From NCBI RefSeq assembly GCF_029633865.1, contig NC_079223.1:36363739-36427738 (forward strand): a stretch of DNA of 64,000 nt, written 5' to 3'. Source of the stretch: Lampris incognitus. Its lineage: Eukaryota > Chordata > Actinopteri > Lampriformes > Lampridae. Positions 34,201 through 46,068 of the stretch are shown piece after piece; position 1 is the first letter of the stretch; each line of letters starts with the position of its first letter. The notes under the pieces were generated by a model. That model saw nothing but the letters and a program-made list of their open reading frames with translations. It was not told where the DNA came from and ran no database searches. A program made the translations under genes and the position numbers.

Positions 34201-37200
34201 TGTAATGTTATGACCAAGGGATGAGGACAGAGGGAAAAAAATTAGCAGAATAAGAAAAACAGGCATACATTGGTCAAGAGTGAGCTCAAATAATTCTACC
34301 AAATTAAACAAAAAATAAATTGGGAGGGCCAGAATGCTAGATATAGGAGAGCCAACATCAGAAGAATTACTTTCAAACACAGCAAAATGTTCAGCAATGG
34401 AATAGGAATTTGACATCACTGTTAGCTCATTAATGGATTGCCTCTTCATTCAAAATATTTTGGTGTATTTTTATGGATTGCATTTGTGTAGTGTACCTTA
34501 ATGAGTCTAGCAGGGTGTTGGAAGGAGTCCCTGACCTCCTGGGGATCCTCTGCTAGAGCACATGACTTATGATAGAGCTCCTCTATGCTGGGGTTGGCAA
34601 GCAGCATCACCTAAAATAAGCACAACAGAAATTGGGATTAAGTGGTTACAGCTAACTTTACATGCGTAAGTTTGGATGGGCAATCGAGGCTTTTCAGATA
34701 CTAAGTGGTGTGGACAACAATTATCGTGTCGTCAAACTATTGTAAAAGAACAACAGCTAAACAGAGTGTTTCACACCATTTCTTGCAGAATATCTTGTTT
34801 GTTCCTGGGGACATTCTATCTCCACTTCCAGGTTTTAGAATGGTTCTTTTTGAGTACTCTATAATTTATCATTGACAGCTGTCATGTACACTCACTGGCC
34901 ACTTTATTAGGTACACCTTGCTAGTACCGGGTTGGACCCCCTTTTGCCTTCAGAACTGCCTTAATCCTTCGTGGCATAGATTCAACAAGGTACTGGAAAC
35001 ATTCCTCAGAGAATTTGGTCCATATTGACATGATAGCATCACGCAGTTGCTGCAGATTTGTCGGCTGCACATCCATGATGCGAATCTCCCGGTCCACCAC
35101 ATCCCAAAGGTGCTCTATTGGATTGAGATCTGGTGACTGTGGAGGCCATTTGAGTACAGTGAACTCATTGTCATGTTCAAGAAACCAGTCTGAGATGATT
35201 CGAGCTTTATGACATGGCGCGTTATCCTGCTGGAAGTAGCCATCAGAAGATGGGAACACTGTGGTCATAAAGGGATGGACATGGACAGCAACAATACTCA
35301 GGTAGGCTGTGGCGTTGACACGATGCTCAATTGGTACTAAGGGGCCCAAAGTGTGCCAAGAAAATATCCCCCACACCATTACACCACCACCACCAGCCTG
35401 AACCGTTGATACAAGGCAGGATGGATCCATGCTTTCATGTTGTTGACGCCAAATTCTGACCCTACCATCCGAATGTCGCAGCAGAAATCGAGACTCATCA
35501 GACCAGGCAATGTTTTTCCAATCTTCTATTGTCTAATTTTGGTGAGCCTGTGCGAATTGTAGCCTCAGTTTCCTGTTCTTAGCTGACAGGAGTGGCACCC
35601 GGTGTGGTCTTCTGCTGCTGTAGCCCATCTGCCTCAAGGTTCGACGTGTTGTGGGTTCAGAGATGCTCTTCTGCATACCTCGGTTGTAATGAGTGGTTAT
35701 TTGAGTTACTGTTGCCTTTCTATCAGCTCGAACCAGTCTGGCCATTCTCCTCTGACCTCTGGCATCAACAAGGCATTTTCGCCCACAGAACTGCCGCTCA
35801 CTGGATATTTTCTCTTTTTCGGCCCATTCTCTGTAAACCCTAGAGATGGTTGTGCGTGAAAATCCCAGTAGATCAGCAGTTTCTGAAATACTCAGACCAG
35901 CCCGTCTGGCACCAACAACCATGCCACGTTCAAGGTCACTTAAATCATCTTTCTTCCCCATTCTGATGCTCGGTTTGAACTGCAGCAGATCGTCTTGACC
36001 ATGTCTACATGCCTAAATGCATTGAGTTGCTGCCATGTGATTGGCTGATTAGAAATTTGCATTAACGAGCAGTTGGACAGGTGTGCCTAATAAAGTGGCC
36101 GGTGAGTGTATATGTTGATGTTAGCAACCATACCAGGATATTTATTTTCATAGTATAATGTTTCTTGCTTGTATTAGACTATTTCAGCTAAATAAATGCC
36201 AAGGACATGTATGCCACATGCACATGTGCTTGGGAACCTCTCTCACCTTGGCGCTATAGGTGTGGTTGGCATCAGGTGGGTCCAGCACCGCACAGTTCTT
36301 GACCAGGGGATCCACCTCCTTGTGTAAGATGTGGAAATTACAGTAGTTACCGAACTGGAAAGGGCGTGACAGTGGGAAAGCATCAACCCAAGTGAAGACA
36401 GCATCAAAGAAGTCGCTGGGGATGTAAAGGCTCTGGTACCGCCTCCTCAACTCCATCATGTCACAGTTGGAACTGGAGAGACAACAGAGCTTCAGGTGAA
36501 TACTTATATGTAATGTCCATTGACAAACTTAAGTATTACTGACTAACAAACCAGACAGTTCCTGGAAGATAATGCTTAACATTGCATGTGTCTAAAATGA
36601 TCCAATTGAATACCATGACTAGTCTACCCACCCATCTAGGCTGAACTTGGAGAATTGGACAGTGTAGCGGGGAACCACCCTGCGAGGCCGCCTTGGGGAG
36701 CGCTCCCGCCTTGGGGAGCGGTCTCTGGAACGTTTGCGAGTGGGTGAGCGCTCTCTTGATCGCCTGCGCTCACGCTCTCTCTCGCGGCTAGAGAATGTCA
36801 TTCAAAAGCATAGAAAATTAACTACTGGCAGACACTTACAGCAAAAGAAGCCAAATACACCGCTCATATTTTGGTTCACTTTGCAACACATATTTACAGT
36901 AATTTATCCACTTTATCTTGTCTCCTTACCTGCGTTCATCTTTAGTCCTGAGGATCAGCTCAGGGCCTCTGTCACTACGATTTGGGAAGCGAGGAGGGGG
37001 TTCAATGCGTCGGACCGGCTGAGGCTGAGGCATCATTCTCACCGGGGGCTGGAGCAGACCCCCAGAAAACACGTCTAAATTCATAGGACATAACACAAAA
37101 TACCTGCTAAGTCCAGCACTCTTCATACTACAAACTCAGACTATGAAATAATTTTCCAAAAAGAAAAAAAAAATTCCCAAAACAGTTGGAGGGAGACTCA

Positions 37201-40200
37201 GGTTGGCTCCTGACTATTTGGAATGCCTTGTCATCTCATGACAAGAGTACTGTTTACCTTTGGGTGGAGGCTGTGGCAGCAGGGGCTGAGGAGGATTCTG
37301 GAGGAGTGGGGCCAGAGAGGCAGCAGAAAGCTGGGCCTGTAGCAGGGGGGGAGGAGGACCTTGGGCTGGAACGCTGAAGGTGGTGGGGGGAGGCAAGGAC
37401 TGCAGCATGGTAGGGGCTGGCTTCATCATATTAGGAGCCTGAGGTTGACTCTGGAGAACAACAAAAAAGATACAGACAGAGGGCTACAATAAGCAAACCT
37501 TTAAAGAAGCAAAATGACAGATGTGAATCAAATGATTCCTGTGTGTGATGTCTCGACAACAAATACGATAATTAGATTGTGGCTCCATGTGTACCTATAA
37601 CACTGAACCGTACAACATTTCAGTTTTGTAGTACTGGCTGTATGAAACAAACGAGATAAGAAAACTGTTTGAGTAACTGTTTGAGTGAGCAAATAAGAAA
37701 AGTAGCCTGATCAGCAGTATCTCAATATGTTGTCCAATCAAAGAATACCCAGTTCCAAACAGCAAGACTGTCTCCGAGACAAACAAAAACATCAACATAG
37801 ACAGGAGGTGGTTTAACATGCACTATCTCAGCAGGAAAGAACACAGTCATTATCTTAAAACAGAATAACTACAGGAATAACTAAGAAATCTGCCAAAAGT
37901 AACTGTCCTGCTTTTAAACCTGTTTTTGAAGGGGGAAAAAAAAACTTTAGACACATTTTTGAGGTGAGAAGTGTTTGGGTGGAAAAAAGGCAGTTTTTTT
38001 TTACCAAGATAAAAAAGGTAAGGATTAAAATGTGTGTGTGTGTGGGGGGTACATTTAAAAAGGTGCATTCCCTAAGGTACCATCCTGTCAACCAACTCCA
38101 TCTCTGTAAATATCATTTGAAAACTATTAAACAGTTTGCTCATAGAAGAGCATTTCTACACATTAGATGTGCATTGTCTCTTGTATCTGTTAAAATCTGA
38201 TCAACAGGCCATCTTATGGATAGCACCTTTCTAAATCACCTAAATTCACTGCAATGTCCCCTGTAGAGAAATATACCAATTTCCAAATTATTATGAAGCC
38301 AAATGTAAAACAAAACCCTCTGAAACAGAAGGAAAAATATCAGGCAACATTAATTTGTGTTTCAGAGTGAAAAGCTAACAAGCTACAATGTAATTATCCA
38401 TCACTTCAAAGAAAGAAACCTGAAAGTCGCAACCTAGTCATAAACTACTCAAATTTGCCTCTCTCTGTAACACAAACGAATGTTCCCTATAAATAACATT
38501 CTAATGTTACAGCTCCAACAAAATACTACATAAAAAGGTGGCTCTATCTGCGTTGGCTACAACAGCAAACCAAAACTGGAATTAACTGAGAACAGATGTG
38601 ACTATGGTTAGCGGTAACCAAAACAGAGGGGAGGGGGGGCAAAAAGAAAGAAAGAAGGGAAAATGGGGTAGAACCCCAAATGACAGGTGTGAGGGCCAGG
38701 GCAAGGGGGTTACATTTTGTCTGTTGTCCACAGTGGAGTGCATGTCTGAGTAGCGCAGCTGCATCCCGGGCTCATTGTAAAAGCTGCCCAGCTGTGGGGA
38801 AGCCTGAGGCTGCTGCTGCTGTTAGGAGGGATTGAGAACACAAAAATCAATAAAAAGACACACAGAGGTACTCAGGGATAACATACAGTGTGATAACACA
38901 CCCATTATCAAAACACATCAGGACTCCAGAGAGCTAAAGTTTAAGTTTTAATGTCTAATTTTACATTGCAAATCTGTCTTATAGGGGATTTTAAAGGTAT
39001 TACAGTTGGATTTCATCCCCATTGCCTCTAGCTCAGAGATGGCTTTGGACAAGACAACATTAAATCAGCAACTTTTCCACCATGTTTACAGAATGATTTA
39101 CTATGACTCAGTTGTAAAACTTGCTATAAATTTAAGGAAAAACAGGATGAAGCAACTACTGGAGTCTCCAAAGGTCAATAGACGTGGTGACGGGACAGCA
39201 GTTCCTCTCCATTTTTTAAGGCTAGAAAAGTGAAGACAATTATTAAAATGGGACCACTATCCACATGGGATACCACCTCTTATCTTAAATGGTACCCCTT
39301 ATTTAGTTGCCTGTACGATAATATATTGGTTAAGCCATAAATACAACCATAAGGATGTTTGTTTTCCTTTATTAGTAGTGTTTAGTATTTTAGCACTCAA
39401 AGCTGAGGCTGAATGTTGAGAAATTATTGACATTAGGTGACTGTTGTAAATCTACCCAAAGTAATGGCATTTAAAGTAAGAATAAAAAAAGAGCAGGTTA
39501 TATTTTGTATACCCCTAAAACCCCTCTCTTGTTCTTAGGTAACTCAAAACACTATTTTGGAGCAGTGTTCTCACCGACTGGTTGGCTAACTGAGGTAAGG
39601 TCTGGATGCGCTGTGCATTCCACTTGAAGGGCATGTTGGGGTTGTACACGGCTTCCACTAGGACTCTGTCGCCCACCTGAGGAGTCTTCCCCTTCACAGC
39701 ACTGACAAGACATGAACAAATATTCACACATTAAAACAGAATGCTAAACCACAACCAAGAAAACATAGAGCTACTCCTTGTTTTGTGCCGATCAGTTTTC
39801 ATGTGAAAGGTGAATGAATGACAGTGTCGGAATTTAAACTCGCCAAATAAATCCAGTTTATGTCCTGTGAAATTACAAAATGCAGGGACATAAGGCTCCA
39901 AAATGATAAGAATTATGCCAGGCTACTATATAAAGTTATTAACATCTCAAATTATTACAACCAGCAACAGATTCTGGGAATTAGATTCACCACATCATAT
40001 GTTTAATACCTTAACTTGATGCAATTTAGAACAAACTAAGCATGTTGATTCTCAAGATGTTGTCATTTTGACTACAGTGTTGTAACTGACATCCTGCACT
40101 TATCAGTTATATAAACACAATGAACTTAAGATCCCTCTCTATTAGGTCTGTGAGATATGACGATATAAATCATACGACGATAGAAAAACATCTATCATAT

Positions 40201-43200
40201 TATGCGCTATTGTTTATTTTGTGATCGCAAATCACACTCTTTACGGCAATATTTTTTGTCATTTGGAGTCTATCCATCTTTTGTGTGGATTAATAAATGT
40301 CTTACTGACTTTTTTTACTTCAGGCTTTTATTGCACTTACAATAACATAACTAGTGTAGTTGTCGTCAACTCTCCAACTCCCCACAGCTGTCTGTCTCTC
40401 CTCCGCTCTGCTGAGCTCTTCGTGTACAGGGGTTGAGCCCCGCCCGCGGTGAAACATAGCAGAGAAGAGCTGACGAGAAACTGATGTAACCATAAATAAC
40501 AGCAAAACGCAGTAGAGACTATGTTTATTTATGTTATTTACCTAATTTATGTGCACTTATTTTTCAGCTCAGTGAGAGTTTCTACTGCCTTTTGCTGTCA
40601 TTTATGGTCACACTACTCTCCTCTGCTGTGTGGTTCAGCAAGGGCGGGGCTGCCCCTCCACACACACAAGCAGCGTGTGCACACGCTGGGGGGGCGCACA
40701 GACCAGAAACTATTCATTAATTCAATTTACAGAAAATGTGCTATATCGTGATATGAATCATTATCTGGTTATGAAATTACCTATACTGGGATATAAAATT
40801 TTGGTCATATCGCACAGCCCTACTCTTAATGTATGATTATTTAAAGACTACAAAACTATTTGTGACACTAGATCAAAAGTTTTTAAGTATGCAATAAGGG
40901 TACCTGAAATGTGCTGGGTCATGTTACTCTTTTACACTAACAAAATTTTAATCAATATCTCATCCCAAAGAAGCAATGTTTTTTTAGAAAAGGATGGTTG
41001 GATGGAATCCATCCTTTTCTAAAAACATCAAATACAATAAGCACAGAGATTGAAGGTAATAAATGTTTGTCTTCCTTCTTTCACCTCAACTGAAAAAAGA
41101 CATCCTCGTCCACAAAGCCAAATGTGTCATGCAGTTTGTTGACAACGCCTGTGAATACTCGCTGCTTCTGAGGCTGCGTCTGCTGCTGGTGGCTGGAGCG
41201 TGGTGTCGGGTAGGACACGGTGATCTGGGCAGTCTGCTGAGGGTTGGACAGGCTCAGACTGGTAGGCAAGGCGACAGGGGGCTGAGTAGAGAGGAGAGGG
41301 AAGGAACTGACTATTAATGACACAATGATCCACCAGTTAGTACTTAAACCGTCTCTACTTCCTCTTACACACCCTAATAAGAGTAACAGAGCAGCTTTGA
41401 TGCAAAATACAACAGATCATGCACCATTAGTAAACAGGGAAAGCTAAAAGAAGAGGAAATGGTGAAAATGTGTGGTGGACAATGTAAAACTGACTCAGAC
41501 TACAGGGTATATGTATTTTTTTATTCCAGTCCTCAAACCCCAATCCAATCTTCTTAAGTGCCTTCATCGGATTAAATTTAGTGGAAGACAACAACTTCAA
41601 TTTTGTAAAGGAACCATTAACAGCCCAACTTGCATCTGTTCAAAGGCAGGTTAGCTACTGCAATCTTAGTTCATTTACCATGCTTATAAGATAGAGGTTA
41701 TGATAGTGGCGGTCATCTGAAGTGTATTATTGGGAATGGCAGTAAATATAAGGTGGGACTTAAAAACTTTGAAAGCAGTCATTTGTTTTCAATAACTTGA
41801 AAACATTTAGTGATCAACTGATGTGAAGACCAGTGTCTTAACATCATTGTGTTACCGATGCATCATCATCTGGTGTGAAATCAACCTCTCCACACCAACA
41901 AACAGAAAATAAGACATTAATTAATGCCTTTGCTTACCTGTGAGATCAATGCCTGCTGAGGCTGCGGAAGCTGAGGGGAGAGAATAACGAGAGCTTAATT
42001 AAGCTAATCGTTTGATTCTTGGGTTGAGATTTTTGTAAATGCCCATATCACGTCTCACACTTAGGGATTGCAGTGAATAGAGACATCAAAGAAGTCTGTG
42101 CATTTATGATGGAGCTCATAAAAGTTTGCTTTATATGCCCACTATCATTTATGCAGTCAAATGACCATTAAAACACATTGGCTTGGTTTTCTCCACAGAA
42201 CTGTGGTGAGGGAACCCAGCATTCATCTACAATTTGAAAAAGTGGAGGGGAATTTTACTCTAAGTAAAACACATATGACTCAAGAAGCAGGACATTTTAA
42301 AATAGAGTAAGATGAGCAGACCCATTCACAGCACTCCATGAAATTGAGAGGATCTGGAAACATGCCAGGTATTTCAGATATTTTGCTAGCACAACACAAT
42401 TCTTAAGGAGCTATGGCACAGACTAAAGCTTCAGGACCCAAATAATCATGCAGGTATTTCAGATGTTTCCCAAAATTAGAGCAACACCAATTTTAGGAAT
42501 AAAGCATTTTGTGCCCATGTACATTGTTTTGTAATTTTTCAGTGGTTTAATAAACAGAAATTCATGTAACTGGTGATTTTTTCCAAAGGGGAAATAATGT
42601 CAAATATTGCAAGACATTTATCTGACATCTTATCAAGTTAAGCTACCATACTTAAATAGAAATTTGACACAAAATCTACTTTTTGAAAATAAACTATTTA
42701 CTCTCTCCTTTTGATTTACTCTCTCCTGTTGAAAAGTACTTTTTTCCATTAATATCTAATGGCATCAGTTACTGAATCTAGACAAATAATTGCTCTGCAG
42801 AAAGGCATATCATTTTCAATTGGCGCTACACAATTTCAAGCAAGCAAATTATATATTACAGATGACAAGCTTAAAAAACTATAATTAAATGACTTTACAT
42901 AATTTCTGTTAAAGGGAGAAATTTTGTAGCACTTTCAAAAATTACCTGTCTAAATATTTTTTTATGTGTTAATGTAAAAGCTGCTAGTGCATGCACTCAA
43001 CAGAACTATGGGCAAAAAATTTGCTGTGCTCAATATGTATCTACATTTTTGAAAAAATTATCTTGACCTGAGTGAAATTTAATCACAAAATTCTCACCAT
43101 TCTTTGAATTTAGGTTTTATGGGTCCATTCGTAAAAGCCAATTGATCCATATTTGACCAGAAATTGAGAATTCATCAACTATAAAATATATCAACTACCA

Positions 43201-45302
43201 ACTTAACATAAATCTAAACAAGAGCCTATTTCTGTCATGTTTTGATATAACATTCAGATTGCAAGAGAACTCTTGCTTTACTATGCATGCACTCTACCTT
43301 GATAGAGTTAAATCAATTTTTTCTACTGAGTATTTAAGGGGTGTAACGGTACACAATAACTGTTCAATAGATACCTCAGTTTTGAAGTCATGGTCCAGTA
43401 TGTTTTCAGTATAGCGGGGGGGGGGGGGCAAACCATAAAATTGCTTCTTTTTTTATTTAACAGTGGTTTGTTTACTGAATAAACTATGGCTCTGTCTTTC
43501 TTAAACAAATAAAAAAACAGTGTCAATGTTGCAACCTACTAATTTTAAGGTAAATCAAAATAAATATTCTCACAAATATAATAAAATGAACATACATTAA
43601 GGTGCAGCATTTAGAAAGTTAACTGTACTTGAATTGTATTGTACTTGTATTCAAATTAGCAGCTTTCAACTTCACATTAGGGCTGTGCAACAAATTCTCT
43701 CAAATAAATAAAAAATATAACAAAATAAATATCCATTAAGGTGCAGCATTTAGAAAATTAACTGTACTTGAGCTGTACTGTAATTGTACTCACATTAGCA
43801 GCTTTCAGCTTCACATTAGGACTACACAGTCCCAGCTTGTACTGATTTTCATTGTATTTTCATGCCCCCCCCCCCCCCCCGAAAAATTAACTTGCCTATG
43901 TTGTATGCAGAAAGGGTAGATCAGCAGGCACTAACAGTTTATCATAACTACAAGGCTGCACTGTGCTAAATTACCTGCAATCTCTCTGTGGCGTGCGCGT
44001 GCATGCTTAGTGGGTTGCTGAACATACAACATCCGGCCCTTCGCGAATGTTGCTAGGGGGGAAACTCAGAGTTTTAAATTAAATTCCACACACACAAAAG
44101 TTCCGCACGTGCAGTGGTTAAAACAATGCTGCATTCATTTGGTACACGTGTGCTGAACTGAAAGACCCATACTGAATATTTTCGGTACGAATACATGTAC
44201 CGTTACACCCCTACTGAGTATGAAATCTATTAGAATTACTTCCTTCCTGTTATAAGTATTAGAGATTTGTTTTTAATCTATCCACCATAAATAAGGTCCT
44301 TAACCTACAAAAACATGTAGCAGTATTGTACCTAGGCATATCTAGTGGAAATATGTCAGGAAGGACAACATGAGCAGTGTGCACTTTGCCAGTGTTGAAA
44401 ATGGTGCATATTATTGCAACAGAGAAAAGGTAATTTGTTTCACCTGGTGAGGTACATTGTATAGTTGCTGTTGAGGAGGCTGCTGTGGAGGTTGTTGCTG
44501 TTGCTGTTGCTGATACTGCTGGAGGGCTGTGTTGATCTGAGACTGAGTATAAAACACAAGAGATTGTAATTTGGTCAGTTTTAGATGTGACTCAGTGGGA
44601 GTGTAGATCTTCAACTGTATTTGGGAGCAAATCAGTCACTGACCTGCTGAAGCGCTGCAGCGGCTGCTGCTGCAGCTTGGTGCTGCAAGGCTGCAGTCTG
44701 CTGAGACAGCTGGTAGTTGGCAGCAGACTGGTTGCTGAGAGAGGCTGCAGCCAAGGCAGACTGTTGGGAATACATGGAGGGAGATGCACCCAGGAGAGAT
44801 GGCTGCTGTACTCCAAGAGCTGTAGAGAGGAGGAACAAGGCACAGGAGGGAGGGAGAGGTGGGAAGCTCATCCCAATGAACTACCATTTCAAAAGTTTCA
44901 CATTAAAGAGTATAAATAGGGGTCCATAGGAAAAGGACTGCACAGGCAAATATTAATTACACAGTAATCAATGTGCACACAGTGGTTTGTACCTTGCCTA
45001 ATTCTGATGATTAAAAAAAAGAGAATCTTCTGACCGTATTGCCTTATGAATTTGATTGGACTAAGACATTTTATATATCTTTAAAAATTTGATAGTATGC
45101 ACGTGTCCAGGACCACGTAGTCACATTTTATTTTTTAACATCATTTGAGATAAACGAATTGTCACAGTCCTTGTGATGTACGATACTTACAGTGAAGACT
45201 GCTGAGATCAAGAGACTGCCCTGAGTGGCCTGGCTGGGATACCGCTGTAGCAGCGAACTGTGTTGCCCACGGCGGGTTCTTCTGTCCCCCGAACTGGGCC
45301 AT
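22610..45302 (-). CDS. ccar1: Cell division cycle and apoptosis regulator 1
   Basis: CCAR1 is a nuclear coactivator (Mediator, nuclear receptors, p53, beta-catenin) that promotes apoptosis. Coding exons in transcript order: 45302-45191, 44819-44644, 44542-44444, 41970-41938, 41281-41085, 39701-39575, 38818-38714, 37450-37258, 37074-36930, 36787-36632, 36472-36247, 34610-34497, 34146-33980, 33137-32927, 31749-31666, 30111-29923, 29393-29202, 29087-28875, 28787-28658, 28375-28284, 28203-28063, 27763-27643, 24938-24777, 22999-22794, 22690-22610. All phases agree, giving 1,223 residues (human about 1,150). The start MAQFGGQKNPPW is the conserved N-terminus. Regions: Gln-rich 40-150, S1-like 180-243, Arg/Ser-rich 395-435, DBC1-type 450-690, SAP 714-746, acidic/Lys-rich to 985, EF-hand-like 995-1040, coiled coil 1090-1197. 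One donor is GC (32,926-32,925). Exon 38818-38714 has no counterpart in the human protein as I know it. Confidence 0.95.
24715..25240. repeat. Arm of the fold-back family in a ccar1 intron
   Basis: About 24,995-25,200 contains GTTGAATCAGTTCATCTGGA, AGCTGACTGCAGGTATCCC and GCAAATTGCCGTGACCATTA, matching the left arm of the fold-back element at 8,000-8,190. Only one arm is present. It lies upstream of the ccar1 exon 24938-24777, inside the intron. Confidence 0.5.
26180..26720 (-). mobile_element. PIF/Harbinger-like remnant
   Basis: The minus-strand frame 26,674-26,339 includes LTKTEIIRRYRLPGLTI, which resembles the N-terminal IIRRYRL motif of Harbinger transposases. The ends share TTCACAAA and (T)AATGGCCA-like blocks in inverted orientation (26,188 region and 26,690-26,712). 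The frame is only 111 codons and lacks the DDE core, so this is a remnant or non-autonomous derivative in a ccar1 intron. The assignment rests on one motif. Confidence 0.4.
27080..27212 (+). repeat. Truncated SINE/LINE tail with (ATTG)n
   Basis: GTAAAGCACTTTGAGTGGCT followed by AGAAAAGCATTATATAAAATG is the same 3' tail seen in the SINE at 30,567-30,838. It ends in ATTG repeats, so only the 3' end of the element is present here. Confidence 0.55.
30190..31020 (+). repeat. L2-like LINE 3' end, split by a SINE
   Basis: The left part (about 30,240-30,410) reads as a C-terminal reverse-transcriptase ORF tail (WWSELPVSTRTTY ... GLKTFLLKAYL). The right part ends with TAAGTCATTCTGAATAAAAGCATCTGCTAAA-type sequence, the common end of fish L2-like elements (30,978-31,012). 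A SINE (30,567-30,838) sits in the middle. A related tail is at 50,890-50,935. Confidence 0.5.
30567..30838 (+). repeat. tRNA-derived SINE with V-SINE-like tail
   Basis: The head has an A-box-like TGGCTCAGGAGGG and a B box GGTTCGATCCC. The conserved 3' part contains TGTAAAGCACTTTGAGTGG and GAAAAGCGGTATATAAATGC. A short TACTTTG is found on both sides and may be the target duplication. It lies in the ccar1 intron between the exons 31749-31666 and 30111-29923. Confidence 0.65.
31214..31264. repeat. (TA)n microsatellite
   Basis: About 25 TA units directly to the left of the hammerhead-bearing repeat copy I, in a ccar1 intron. Confidence 0.9.
31394..31431 (+). ncRNA. Hammerhead ribozyme-like core B, copy I
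   Basis: CTGATGA (31,394-31,400), a perfect stem II GTGCG/CGCAC with a CGA loop, GAAA (31,414-31,417), and a short self-complementary stem III ACAGGCCTGT. UA then stands at the expected cleavage position, followed by CTGC. The 5' strand of stem I is not complementary here, because the upstream bases form an inverted copy of the core instead (31,375-31,393). The catalytic core is intact but stem I is lost, so activity in cis is doubtful. Confidence 0.55.
31520..31563 (-). ncRNA. Hammerhead ribozyme-like motif A, copy I
   Basis: On the minus strand: stem I GACAG (31,563-31,559), CTGATGA (31,558-31,552), stem II TTGC-loop-GCAT with a mismatched first pair, GAAA (31,538-31,535), stem III ACAGG/CTTGT, UA, and stem I partner CTGTC (31,524-31,520). 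All invariant core bases of a type-I hammerhead are present and stem I pairs perfectly over 5 bp. The very short stem III is typical of retroelement hammerheads, which may act as dimers. Confidence 0.6.
34889..36108 (-). mobile_element. Tc1-like transposon, copy 1, ~1.2 kb
   Basis: Terminal inverted repeats of about 28 bp (left CACTCACTGGCCACTTTATT, right its imperfect complement) are flanked by TA dinucleotides at 34,887-34,888 and 36,109-36,110. TA target duplication is the signature of Tc1/mariner. It lies in the ccar1 intron between exons 36472-36247 and 34610-34497 and carries a nearly intact transposase frame on the minus strand. Confidence 0.9.
34921..35961 (-). pseudogene. Tc1-like transposase with one internal stop
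   Basis: One reading frame of about 346 codons is broken only by a TAG at 35,535-35,533. The N-terminal part has helix-turn-helix features (SDLERGMVVGARRAGLSISE ... GFSRTTISRVYREW). The catalytic D residues are in AWSDESRF (just after the stop) and QQDNAPCHKA, and the E is in [12 protein letters not shown], 34 residues after the second D by pattern (DD34E). It encodes a cut-and-paste DNA transposase that acts on its own terminal repeats. Apart from the stop I see no frameshift. Confidence 0.85.
38714..38818 (-). other. ccar1: Extra in-frame ccar1 exon, 35 codons
   Basis: The segment has an acceptor (CCTAACAG before CAGCAGCAG) and a donor (CAAAAT then GTAACC), is phase 0 at both ends and has no stop. 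It encodes QQQPQASPQLGSFYNEPG and a segment with RYSDMHSTVDNRQN. It lies between the S1-like domain exon and the Gln/Pro exon. Its CAG repeats at the acceptor offer several alternative AGs. It may be a cassette exon because skipping it keeps the frame. Confidence 0.7.
40146..40823. mobile_element. Probable hAT-like non-autonomous element
   Basis: The left end AGGTCTGTGAGATATGAC and right end GTCATATCGCACAGCCCT are imperfect inverted repeats. This pattern (GGGCTGTGCGATATGAC) is a common fish hAT-type end. A clean 8-bp target duplication was not found. No transposase is inside. It lies in the ccar1 intron between exons 41281-41085 and 39701-39575. Confidence 0.45.
43333..44212. mobile_element. 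hAT-type non-autonomous element, 880 bp
   Basis: The ends are inverted: left AGGGGTGTAACGGTAC (from about 43,337), right GTACCGTTACACCCCT. They are flanked by an exact 8-bp duplication, ACTGAGTA, at 43,325-43,332 and 44,213-44,220. Inside, a segment of about 140 bp is tandemly duplicated (43,558-43,701 and 43,702-43,830, sharing AAGGTGCAGCATTTAGAAA). No transposase frame is present. It lies in the ccar1 intron between exons 44542-44444 and 41970-41938. Confidence 0.8.
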
Positions 45303-46068
45303 GACTCACCCAGGCTAAGTGAGAGGAGTCTCCGCACAGCAGCAGATCGAGGTCTGTCCTTTAGACGAAACAACATCAAGCAGTCCGTTAAAAACTGCTG
45401 ACAAGGCAACCTCGACTAGCTAAATGGCAGTGCAACATGCTAACTTCACTTCAGTTAACACTGACAAGTCTGCACCAGTAGGCTAATGTCACTAGCATGG
45501 ATGTCGCTGGCTAGCAAGATAACGGTCGTCCTTTCCATAGACCACACGGTTAATCCTTGGCTAACAAAAGCCAGCTAACCTAGTACCCAGGTATTATCAC
45601 GTTGACATGGGTAGCTTTAACATTTCGATAAATATATGATATCCTTTACCTCTTGGCAACGCATAATTACCTGACAAGCAAGGTATTGTGTTCCTTTTAT
45701 CAGACATTACCCGCGGCGGAAAATTAGTAAAAAGCTAACGAGTGGTTTTTGCCAGATGGACGCGCGTTAGCATATAGCTCAATTAGCACGATGATCGCTC
45801 GTGCTGGGTTTTGTTATAAACAACGAGGCCCTGGCTAACGTTCACTAGCCAGCTAATCGCCAGTTGATTCTCTACAGCGAATGTTTTGACAGCATAAGAG
45901 AAACACTCCAATTCACACTACAAGTTACGCAATTTAATATATGAAATCTACGTAAGTATTTAAGAAAAAAATGTTTAATAAAATTAATGTCCTCGCTCCT
46001 TACCACACTGTAAAATTGACTTGACTGTCCTACGGACCGGCGGATTTCTACATCTACTGCGCATGCGT
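45303..46068 (-). promoter_or_regulatory. ccar1: ccar1 5' region: leader exons and NRF1-like site
   Basis: Upstream of the start codon a leader segment to 45,358 is bounded by an acceptor (CTAAAG). A likely first exon ends at 46,004 with donor GTAAGG. A palindromic TGCGCATGCG at 46,058-46,067 fits the NRF1 motif of housekeeping promoters. The Tc1-like element at 46,089 begins about 20 bp further upstream. The transcription start is inferred, not shown. Confidence 0.5.
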
